Below, one piece after another: positions 36,154 through 45,368 of a DNA stretch of 64,000 bases. Position 1 is the first letter of the stretch; the number at the start of each line of letters is the position of its first letter. Below the pieces are notes generated by a model, which was not told the origin of the DNA, ran no database searches, and worked only from the letters and a program-made list of their open reading frames with translations. A program made the position numbers and the translations under genes. Origin of the DNA: Wolfiporia cocos (Eukaryota > Basidiomycota > Agaricomycetes > Polyporales > Phaeolaceae). The DNA is taken from contig JACCLO010000004.1 of the NCBI GenBank assembly GCA_029448655.1, positions 3,720,001-3,784,000 on the forward strand, in the 5' to 3' direction.

Positions 36154-37441
36154 TCAGTCCGTTCCATCACCAGGCGGCGCTGCCGTAGCCTCCTCCAGCT
36201 TCCGACGTTTCCGCTCCAGGTACCGTTCTCGAGCACTCTTCACCGAATCTTCCGTATTACGCTTTGTTACCACTCTGTTAATGCTCTCCTGCTCCCGCTG
36301 CTCCTTCTCTTTGAGCAGCCGTTCACGTTCCTCCTCCATTTGTTTCGCAACTTCTCGTGCACGACGCTCGTTTATCTCCCTTCGGCTCGCAGCGCTGCCA
36401 ACGGCTCGGTGAACCTGCACTTCTTCCTGATTGTCGGTCTGCTTTTTCATCGTCTGCAGCCCCAACCGCCTCGTGTTGGGTGCAGAAAGGTTAAGTCCAG
36501 CAGAGAGCAGCTCGCGCTTGTCGACGATCTGATTATCGTCGTTCAGCTCAACATCCTTGCCCGCTTCCTTGGCTATCCGGGCGAGTTCAAGGTCGGACTT
36601 CGACGTGAAGTCCGGAGGCTTGGTGATCGTGAGGTTTGGCCCTTGTGGTCCGATGGGTGCCTTGACTTGTGAAGTCGTGGCAGCTACTGTCTGCTCATGC
36701 TGTTGCTCTGACTCCTCGAGCAGCTTGCGGTAGAAATGCGCCATCCCGGTACCAACGCCCTTGTTCTTCTTCTTCTCCATTTCTTCCCGTGGATAAGTGA
36801 ACACAGATCTGATCTCAGGAATTCGCGAATGTACATACCTTCTCGCAGTTTCTCTTCCTCTTCTGCTCTTCGCAGTTCCGCAATCTGGTCCTTGTACGCT
36901 TGCGTAACAAAGGCCTCTTTATCCCTGAATTGGTCTCCTTCCGCCTCGCGCTCCCGCTGGATCATCTTCTCCTCTGCACGGAGGTGATCAAGCCTACGCG
37001 TCGCGGCGGATGATAGCAGACTACCAATGTATTTGGGCTGTCATGGCCTTTTGTCAATCAGTGCTCATGAAGAAGCCAGGGTGATCTGTGACAAGGAGGC
37101 ATGCTCACCTTGCGCTCTTTCGCATCAGTCTCCTTTGCCTCCTTCTGCCGTAGCTTCGCCTCCTGCATCTTGTCCCACACCTCGTCATACTCGAACACCG
37201 TCGAGTCGACCTTCATTTCTGACTCTAGTCGCTTCTTTGTCGCCTTGGACATATCGACATTCTGCGCTACCAGCTTCTTGTTGACCGCCGCCTTACTGTT
37301 GACCGAAGCTGTGGGGGCGGCATCGACAGGTTCGTCGTCATCTAATGATGCGAACGCTGCAGACCGCTTGAGAGGGGGGGCCTCGCCTGCGAGCTTTACC
37401 GCTTTGTTTTTGTTGTTAGCAAGAGAGAAAGACACTTTCAT
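36154..37441 (-). CDS. nuclear speckle splicing regulatory protein 1-like (NSRP1/CCDC55, DUF2040)
   Basis: Putative splicing regulator. Three exons (37109-37441, 36839-37037, 36154-36782) total 1161 nt, 386 residues. Start MKVSFSLANNKNKA. The conserved DUF2040 coiled-coil core follows: EYDEVWDKMQEAK, then KPKYIGSLLSSA, REREAEGDQFRDKEAFVT, AYKDQIAEL, and GTGMAHFYRKLLEE. The C-terminal half is rich in Glu/Arg and ends in REINERRAREVAK and SARERYLERKRRK, typical of the family. Animal NSRP1 binds splicing factors and affects alternative splice choice; the fungal role is not established. It shares a 217-bp divergent promoter region with the gene at 37659. Confidence 0.86.
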
Positions 37442-37658
37442 GATGGTTGTAACACAGAACGAGAGCTTGAAGTCGATACAGATCCGAATCGGGCAATCTT
37501 CGAAGCGCTCTTGTAGACGCCCGACGCGGCGGTCTTGCGCCACAGACGCGTTCCTTGCTCAGGCGCATGATTCCTGGCTGCATCCATCTAGTCCACTTCT
37601 AGTACTATAAAACCACTTACGATCTACAGCTTTCTGCTTACTTCCGCCTTTCTTCACG

Positions 37659-38377
37659 ATGACGGTGCGGCAAGTTACTGGCTGGCCACCTACTGATTGA
37701 ATTGCTAAAACATAAGCCCAGGATCTCACGTACTGCTATCTGCATATGACAAAACATGACATCGAAGTCATAGACACGATAGGCACCTCTGATTACCTGA
37801 AGGGAGAGATATCGGACGATGGTGACTGGCGCCATCGATATAGCTTTGAATTGACTGACACCATGCCCCAGAAGTTGACATTCCTCCACATATGGTTCCG
37901 CCTAATCCGGAGGATTCAGACGGTGCGTCTCCTATTCAGAACGCAACATATTACGCTTAGTCACTGCATTGCGTAGTGCTACCCTCGCAGGTACACCCTT
38001 CATATCCCTTCGGAAACCCGTTGCACATCAAGCATCCCGCCGCCAAACCCCGCCGACCGTATGACCCAACGTCACGCGCACTCTTCGAAGACATGGGGTA
38101 TGCGGGGGGAGGGGTGAACGGCTCACTGAGGTGGAAAGACCTTGCACTCGACATCCTATACCCGGTTGACGAAGCGCGCGAGGAAGCGGAGAAGGCCGCG
38201 CAGGCGAGAAAACTGGCCAGCGGCGTTAGTGCCAACCACCATCCTCCACAGTCAGGTCCAGTGGTGCAGCCTATGGCGGAGGAGGAAGAGGAAGAGGATC
38301 CCGAAGAGAATGAAAACGACGAGAATGAGGAAGATGAAGAAGAAGACGAGTCCGGTGCCGAGGAAGAGGACGAGTAG
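37659..38377 (+). CDS. small acidic-tailed protein of unknown function (5' end uncertain)
   Basis: No family recognised. The 3' exon (to TAG at 38375-38377) is convincing: HPSYPFGNPLHIKHPAA, RRPYDPTSRALFEDMGYAGGG, LRWKDLALDILYPVDEA, then a C-terminus of almost pure Glu/Asp. Two models fit upstream. Model A has exons 37659-37673, 37722-37922 and 37991-38377 (200 residues), with DIEVIDTIGTSDYLKG in exon 2. Model B starts at the ATG near 37893 (MVPPNPEDSD), splices across 37922-37975 to LPSQVHPSYPF, and gives a shorter protein. Both keep frame. The gene is convergent with RRP4 (58 bp between stops). Confidence 0.5.
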
Positions 38378-38434
38378 GGCAACACACTTATTTGGACTAT
38401 CATGATCATGGACGTTTGTATTGTCATACACTGC

Positions 38435-39724
38435 TTAACTACGAGCAGCTACAGCCGATACCAGGGCATCCCCAATGTCACTATTCAGTAGATCCTTGAC
38501 ATCACCCTCCTGTTCGACCGCCCATTCGTATGCATCGAGGAGCAACGTGTCCGTGAGAGGTACGAAGTGTGCGCCAAGAATTCTGATTATGTTACTGACA
38601 CGGGAAATAGCAGCGCGCGTCGCATCATCGATGTCCTGCCAATCAATATATTAAGCCAGGCCGGCATGCGCGATGTGCGCAGCATGTATGCGTACGTCGT
38701 TACGATTTGAATACACTGCCTCGGCATCGAATGCATCTTCTCCTTCCTGCTCATTTTGCTTGAGGTGTTTGCTGACCCAGATGTAGCCATTCAATCCCAG
38801 AATCAGGTCCACTCCACATGGCAGAGTTATGAAGTGAGACTTGAGCCGTCGTATCAGCGCTGGTGGGACAGTAATCAGTTGGCCATTGCGCAACTGCATT
38901 CCAGTATTCGGTCAGCGATTTGCGCACCCAATAACTACTCGCGTGAAACGTACCTTCCCATATCTTAGAGAACGCGTATGTAAGGACATCGCGCCGTCAG
39001 CAAAGAATGCTTGCACTTCGGCGACAAGCAAGTCCCCCTCCTCGAAGAATGTGCGCATTTGTAGTTCATCACTTTCTAGTTTCCTGCGCTTCAGGGTCAC
39101 GGTTTAGATACACGATGTTTAATTATCTCCAGCGGGAGTAACTGACTTGGACGCCACCAGGCAGGTTGACGGATGACAACATCAAGACGGCATCTTGTCT
39201 CGAGTTTGCGTCCACTTTCCATCTTCGCGGTTGGACCTGCACGGTCTGAGTTAGCGTCGGTGAATGCAACATCTGAACAACTGGCGCACCTCTGTGATTC
39301 TCCCCACGACGAGGTCCCCAACTTCGGGGCTATACCTGAGTAACAGCGTCAGTCGTATGGAAGCTTTGGCGTACCAAAACACGACACCTGGCTCGAATTG
39401 CACGAACGGAGATTAGTTTGTTAACGCGCTCTATGGTCCCGGCGACGGATGCGATGACTTCTTCGTTGTCTACATAAGTCCCATGTCCACTGTTAAACAA
39501 CAACAGAACTCAGAAATTCTAAGGCAAACGTTCTGCAGCTCAACTGACCGCATGAACGCATGCGAGGAGGTTATGGGCTCGCCAGGGCAGGTCAGCGTCT
39601 GGGTACCCTCGGCGAAGTCCTCATCGTCGAGGACCATGTCGTCCTCGACATCTGGATGATGCCTGGTCGCTGAGTATATATCATTATCTTGCGCTGCCAC
39701 CGGGAAAGATGCAAAGGTGATCAT
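38435..39724 (-). CDS. RRP4: exosome complex cap subunit Rrp4 (EXOSC2)
   Basis: One of three S1/KH cap proteins of the RNA exosome, which degrades and trims RNA in nucleus and cytoplasm. The start is ATG 39724 ([12 protein letters not shown]). Several short exons follow. The N-terminal block contains [26 protein letters not shown] sequence (split here by an intron). The S1 domain has [17 protein letters not shown], then [24 protein letters not shown], and [31 protein letters not shown]. The KH-like C-terminal domain has [13 protein letters not shown], then [17 protein letters not shown]. The stop is at 38435. All EXOSC2 blocks are present in order. It is head to head with MTR3. Confidence 0.94.
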
Positions 39725-39914
39725 GACAAACTCGAGAATAGACTTTAGGAGATCAAGCGCTGGTCTGTACGCATGCCGATCGAGTGTCTCCGGCGAGCGC
39801 CCGTTGTAATTGAGGTCAACTTCAAGAGTATCGCGACTCCAGTCGAGCTTGGCACATACTTACTCGCTCGGCCCCAGAAACAGAAGGAGAAGTAGCACTT
39901 CCGTGATACAACGC
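39725..39914. promoter_or_regulatory. shared divergent promoter region of RRP4 and MTR3
   Basis: Only 190 bp separate the two start codons of these exosome-subunit genes, so both promoters must lie here or inside the genes. No TATA box is seen. GATCAAG and CGATCGAG-like motifs occur but no known site is clear. Confidence 0.6.
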
Positions 39915-40966
39915 ATGGCCTCAGGCAACTTCGACCGTCGCCGCATCAATGGCCCTGAAGAGAGCTACCCTCCCGTCTTCGAGGTCGAAGACGACGAGCC
40001 ACCTCGCGTACGCTCAGTACGGCAAGGGCGAGCAGCAGAGGATATACGTCCCATATGTGCGAGCTGATGGGATTACCGACTGCCGCATTGACTGATGAGC
40101 ATCTCCCTCAGACCTAAAAGCCGGACTAATCAGCCAGGCAAATGGCTCCGCATACATTGAGACTGAACGCACGAAGATTGCCTGCGCAGTGTACGTACGA
40201 TGAGATTTCACAAGACATGCTTGACGGGACGCCGTCGCAGATATGGTCCCCGACAGTCAAAAACGACTGTGTATAACGAGAACGGACGTCTGAATGTGGA
40301 GGTCAAATTTGCACCGTTCTCTTGCACCCGTCGGAGAGTGCCCATCCGTGTATGTCTTCTCTCATATCTCCTTCCAACGCTAGCAAGCCTACATCCGTTA
40401 GGTAGGATGCAGAGGATCGGTCGGTTGCAATGCAAATCCACCAAGCTCTACTACCTGCCGTTAGATTGGAATTGCTTCCCAAATCGACGATAGACATCTT
40501 CATCACCGTCATAGAGAATGACGGGATCGAAGGCTGCATTGCCTCAGGGTCGGTTGCGGCAAGCGCAGCATTGGCAGATGCTGGAGTAGAAATGCTCGGT
40601 CTTGTTATGTCATGTGCAGCTGTAAGCCAGCATGCCAAAAGATATCGGTACATTGCTAACAGATCGGGCAGTCAACAATAGGAAAAGAGATGTGGTTGGA
40701 TCCCACTGAAGACGAGGCTCAGTCGGCATCGGGCAATCTGATCTTCGCCGGCATACCCGCTCTCGGAACAATTACGAACATTTGGCAAAGCGGTCGTATG
40801 TTGCCAGAGCAGGCATTCCAGGTAAGCTACTCTCACAGTGTTTATTCTAACCGATCATACTCATCCCTGTTTCATATTGCAGTGCATTGAAGCATGCCAA
40901 GAACGATGCGCAGACATCCACGCCGTTGTGGCACAGGCACTACTTGACAAAGCCAAGATTCCGTAA
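39915..40966 (+). CDS. MTR3: exosome complex ring subunit Mtr3 (EXOSC6, RNase PH fold)
   Basis: Catalytically inactive RNase-PH-type subunit of the exosome ring. Six exons (39915-40056, 40112-40190, 40241-40349, 40406-40621, 40672-40821, 40883-40966) total 780 nt, 259 residues; all junctions are in frame. After MASGNFDRRRINGPEE the RNase PH fold is recognisable: IRPIYLKAGLISQANGSAY, IACAVYGPRQSK, LNVEVKFAPFS, and, after intron 3, LPAVRLELLPKSTIDI, then IASGSVAASAALADAGVEM. It ends in LLDKAKIP. The block IYLKAGLISQANGSAYIE (start of the fold) is characteristic of Mtr3/EXOSC6 rather than Rrp41 or Rrp46. Confidence 0.9.
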
Positions 40967-41391
40967 AAGAGCCTGGAGTTGGTCACTGTACCGAGCTACA
41001 AGACGCAAGTCCCGGATCCTTCGTCACACGCATGGGGCTGCAGCCTCTCTATATTTGATGCGAACACTAGACCGAATCAGTGATAGGGCTGAGGCGCTAG
41101 ACCAGAGAGGCAAAGATTCTGCTGCGGATCGCCAGTGTCTATCATGCATTCCTCTTGAGCGCAGTGCCTTCTGCGCAATGTAATTGTTTGATTCCACCTT
41201 TCCGCAAGCGGCATTTGATAGTGTCCTCGTACACGTGTGCACGAGATTATTCGCGAGATCACCGGCGCCAACTTGTGCGGTCTGCTTGCCAACATTCTCT
41301 CCGTAGTTCTACGTGACAGACCATCTCCGGTCTACGATATCCTCGCTCGTTTCCAAACGCGACCATTTGTGATCACGCTACGTATCATCCT
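40967..41391. other. intergenic region, nothing recognised
   Basis: This 425-bp stretch holds the 3' region of MTR3 and the upstream region of the permease. No motif or extra exon was found. Confidence 0.5.
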
Positions 41392-43858
41392 ATGACCTCT
41401 TCGCCGCCGAAGGCGCTGTTTGATGCTCTAAAGTCGCCGCTGAGTCCTCGCTCTGCCAATACGTATGCCTCGCTTAGGTCACCGCGGGCCTCGCACGACT
41501 CGGACGACTCGTTGAGGGAGCTCGAGTTTTCTGAGGGTCCTCTGCTCGCGGAGGTGCCAAGCTCCTCTCGTGCGCGCTCGTACTCCATCTCCGGATTCAA
41601 TTTCGAGCGCGACTTGTTACCGCTCAGCGCGAGTCTGAGTGAGCCAGAAAACGTGCGCGGAGAAACACAGCCGAAGAACATCAGCCTGATAAATGGTGCG
41701 TATTCTTCGTACTAGGCGTGAATCGTGCTCATGTGCAAGCCATTCAGGCATTGCGCTCATCGTCGGTCTGCAGATTGGGTCGGGCATCTTGTACGTCTTG
41801 GCGTGCTCTACGTTCGTAATCAATTCTAACAATATATGAAAGCTCGTCGCCAGGCGTGGTTGTTGCCAACACACAAAGCGTAGGGGCGAGTTTGTGTGTG
41901 TGGTGTGCGGCGGGACTACTGGCGTGGACGGGAGCAAGCAGCTTTGCGGAGCTGGGATCGTCGATACCCGTGAACGGGGGTGCGCAGGCGTACCTCCAAT
42001 ACGCATACGGCCCACTCGTTTCATACCTATTTACTTGGACAGCAATTTCCGCGCTGAAACCAGGTAGGTTTGCATTCGTTGCCGCGTGCATGAATGTTCG
42101 CTAATGTATGCACGTAGGCGGCAATGCCGTGATTAGCCTCATCTTCGCCGAGTATCTCAACCGTCTCTTCTGGCACAGTACAAGCGCTGAGGTATCGCCG
42201 GATGATATTCCACAGTGGGCAATCAAACTCACTGCGGTTGCGGCAGTCCTCGTGGTCTCCATAATCTGTGTGGCTACCCCGACGCTGGGCACACGGACCG
42301 CAGTGGTGTTCACCACAGTCAAAGTGAGAGGAACTCGCCATGCACTGTATCGCTGACCTTACAATGTTTGCAGATTGTCGCCTTGGTGCGTGACTGTGAA
42401 GTGCGTAGTTTGGTTCTGTAGTTCACATGCGCCGCGCAAAGATCTCCATCACCATTCTCGGACTCGTCCAACTAGCAAGAGGGCATGCATCTACCTCCCT
42501 TACGGAATCTTTATTTGCAGGCTCAAGCACGAGCCCATCGTCGTACGCACTAGCACTTTATTCCGGCCTTTGGGCGTTCGATGGGTGGGACCAGGCAAAC
42601 TACGTCGGAGGTGAAATGAAGAATGCGACGAAGAACATTCCCCGAGCAATCCATTCGAGTATGGTGATTGTGATGGTGCGCATATCTGCTCGATTCTTTC
42701 TGGCGCAAGTATTCATTACGAACGGAGTAGGCACTATTTTTACTCGCGAACCTTGCATATTTTGTCGTGCTAGACAAGGTTGGATGCATCAAACATGCAA
42801 TTACGATCGAGTCTAACAAAAACTCCAGGATACGGTAGGGCGCAGTAACACCATCGCCCTAGACTTTGGGCGTGCACTCTTCGGTCCCGCAGGCGGCATT
42901 GTGTTTGCGCTAATGGTCGCTATTTCATGCTTTGGCGCACTCAATGGTACCGATCGCGCTTTCCCGTGGTTCCTTCAGTGTTTCATAGTATCTTTTCTAG
43001 GCTCGTCGTTCACCAGCTCCCGTCTCATCTACGTAGCGGGTCGCGAGGGATACCTTCCTGCCCTGTTCGGACGGATGAATAAGTCGTTAAAGACACCATT
43101 GAACGCGATGTGTCTGCAAGCAACGTTGACGATCGCTTTCATTGTAATCGGCGGCGGATTCCGCTCGCTGATCAACTTTGCCGTTGTCTCGTCGTGGGCG
43201 TTCTATTTCCTCACCGTTAGTCATCTCTGCAATTCACTTCTGGCATTCATTTGATGTTCTGTGTCAAGGTGCTAGGAGTGGTGATATTACGCATCAAGGA
43301 GCCCATGTTGGAACGGTTGGTTTGCTGAGACATGTGCCGAGAAGAATGCGTGCTGACCAAGTGGACAGCCCGTACAAGACATGGATCACAACACCGTTGA
43401 TATTTTGCGCTGTACGTGCGCCGCCGGTTCATTGAAACGTCAGCCCAATCTCACGCTGTCATGTTACGCTGTTACAGGTGTGTCTGTTCCTGCTTTGCAT
43501 GCCGGTTATTGCTGCGCCACTCGAAGCAATGGCAGTTCTCGGTAAGCAGACGTCAGGTGTCTTGAGTGGTGATCGTCTTGATAACCAACTATACGGATTA
43601 GGGTTTGTCCTCGTAGGTATTCCGATTTACTACATCACACAACGGAGCGCCCCCACATCCGGCTTCTTCGGTGAGTGTGGCGACCCAGTGTGCTGGAGCT
43701 ACGCTAAATGGTAGACCCCTTCGACAGCGGTGTTCACGGATTGCTTCGCGCGGCTGCGCGGCAGACCCACGCCAGGCGCAGGCTGGGAAGCGGTGGCGAC
43801 CGAGGGCGACGAGCAAATGGAAATGGCTGAGCCGACTTCACGGACGTCTCGTTCATGA
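41392..43858 (+). CDS. L-type amino-acid transporter (LAT family, APC superfamily)
   Basis: Plasma-membrane amino-acid permease with 12 expected helices and a Ser-rich cytosolic N-terminus of about 105 residues. Family landmarks: GLQIGSGIF-SSPGVV in helix 1 (split by an intron), SSFAELGSSIPVNGGAQAYL, WDQANYVGGEMKN with the helix-6 GLWAFDGW, FGALNG-SSFTSSRLIYVAGREGYLP, NFAVVSSWAFYFLTVLGVV, and KEPMLERPYKTW. There are about ten short exons, including a 12-nt micro-exon at 42374-42385 (IVAL). The last exon is uncertain: the best-looking tail ends at 43858 (SRTSRS) but its splice phase could not be matched cleanly, so the true stop may differ. Substrate not predictable beyond neutral amino acids. 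Confidence 0.88.
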
Positions 43859-44366
43859 CATAGATGCGCACGAGACGTACTTCTGCATTTCCATGTTACC
43901 TCCATCGATGAGTCATTTGCGCGGGACCTTCCCATCGTCCGCACGTGCGAATACGCTGTATGATAGAGCTTCTCTAATGCCGGGGAAACGGGCGTGTCGC
44001 AGAAGCACCGCTGTGCGCGCGTGTATACCTCCTGTGGACGGCCTGTGCAGCGCGCTGCTGCCTCTGCGTGACAGACGATGTAAGCTGGTGTCGGCGCCGA
44101 GTGCCGAGACGGCAATCGTAGCACAATCGACCGCTTTAGGCAGCTCGGTCGCCTCAGAAGCTTACTCATCGCGTCTCCTTGCTGGTTGCGCGATTTACTG
44201 GAGTTTCACGTACGTGTATATAAGACAGCGATTGCATACAGGTCACCATCACATCTGTTCTACGTACCGGACTGCACCTGTAATTTTCCACAATCGGTGT
44301 GTTGATCATATTGCTGGCAACCCGTGAGGAGACTGAGTCGCCGCCGCGATTGCTAGGATTGACGAG
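43859..44366. other. ATX1 upstream region
   Basis: This 508-bp stretch has no convincing gene. A TATATAAG box at 44217-44224 lies about 145 bp before the ATX1 start codon. No copper-response (Mac1/Cuf1-type GCTG or TTTGCTC) cluster is clear. Confidence 0.5.
44217..44224 (+). promoter_or_regulatory. TATA box of ATX1
   Basis: TATATAAG, preceded by ACGTACGTG, lies 143 bp upstream of the ATG. The leader would be spliced through intron 1, which follows the start codon directly. Confidence 0.45.
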
Positions 44367-44808
44367 ATGGTATGCATCCAATCTCAGCTAGCAATGCGGG
44401 ACTGATCGGTCGTGTAGTCTGCCCATACCTACAAGTTTGACGTCAAGGTGAGCACATGTGAGTCGCATTTGCAAGGATCCTTGCTAAGGGCGCGCTAGAT
44501 GACCTGCGCTGGCTGCTCCGGGGCCGTCGAGCGTGCGCTCAAGAAGGCCGAGGCGGATGGTACGTGGCATCGAGAGGGCACTTCTTTCCTATCGGAGCGC
44601 TCAAGTGTCTGCACAGGCGTTACTTCGTACGACGTGAGCCTCGAGAAGCAAGAGGTCATCGTGAAGGGCACAATCCCCTATGACACGCTGCTGGAGAAGA
44701 TTAAGAAGACGGGCAAGGAGGTGCGTGTGTGGTTGCAGCGCGTCAGCTGCGCATGGAGCTGACGAACATGCCTTGCACAGGTGCGCTCAGGGGAGACGAT
44801 AGAATAGA
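44367..44808 (+). CDS. ATX1: copper metallochaperone Atx1
   Basis: Cytosolic copper chaperone that hands Cu(I) to the Golgi P-type ATPase Ccc2, which loads multicopper oxidases such as Fet3. Five exons (44367-44369, 44418-44447, 44499-44559, 44617-44720, 44782-44808) give 225 nt and 74 residues; yeast Atx1 has 73. The coding part of exon 1 is just the ATG. Exon 2 encodes SAHTYKFDVK and exon 3 starts with the metal site MTCAGCSGAV (MTCxxC). The ferredoxin-like fold continues with YDVSLEKQEVIVKG and LLEKIKKTGKEV, including the conserved KTGK loop. It lies 560 bp upstream of a ferric reductase on the same strand. Confidence 0.94.
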
Positions 44809-45368
44809 GGCTCGTTTTAAAGCATGCCGCGTGGTTACTGGTGCTGTATGATATCATTTAGCAGGGTGACAATTTCATAGCTTTGTTTACGAAAGTGCGA
44901 TAGATGTGAGAACGACAGGAAAAGCCGCGAGTAGGAATATCAGTGCCCGAAGACAGCGGCTGGGTATAAGGCTCGGTGATAGAGGTAGCGAGCAGGAAGG
45001 AGAGCGACTATTCCCTATGTCAGCGGGAGGCGGCCGACCATGGGCGCTTACGCACCTCTGCCGGCTGCCGTTCAGCAGCAAGAATTTCCTGCCATGTCCT
45101 CCTCTCTTTCCCGCTTCCACAGCCGTTCCCCATGCCCACTGGCGACCACGTCGCCCTTCACAACCTGTACAGTGGTTACGCGCTTATCCACTCATCCGAC
45201 CTCCCGTCCTCATCCCGCCTGGCCGCCGTCCCAACTCTCGCTTGTCTAGATCAAACCGCGTGAGCGGATTTCGCGGCCGCACATACCTTGGCATCGGAGG
45301 GACGGCTGGTGTTTCCGCGGTCTGTTATCACGGCCTACGTTGCTTCGTACACGGCCTAAGATTCGTTC
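44809..45368. other. ferric reductase upstream region
   Basis: This 560-bp stretch between ATX1 and the ferric reductase has no gene. Four GATA cores (near 44798, 44852, 44896 and 44976) are present, three of them as HGATAR. Fungal iron repressors of the Urbs1/SreA GATA type bind such motifs, but the density is too low to claim a site. Confidence 0.4.

Noticed and set aside
44790..44985. Cluster of GATA cores as iron-repressor sites
   Set aside because: Four 4-base cores in 200 bp is near chance and none matches the longer ATCWGATAA consensus.
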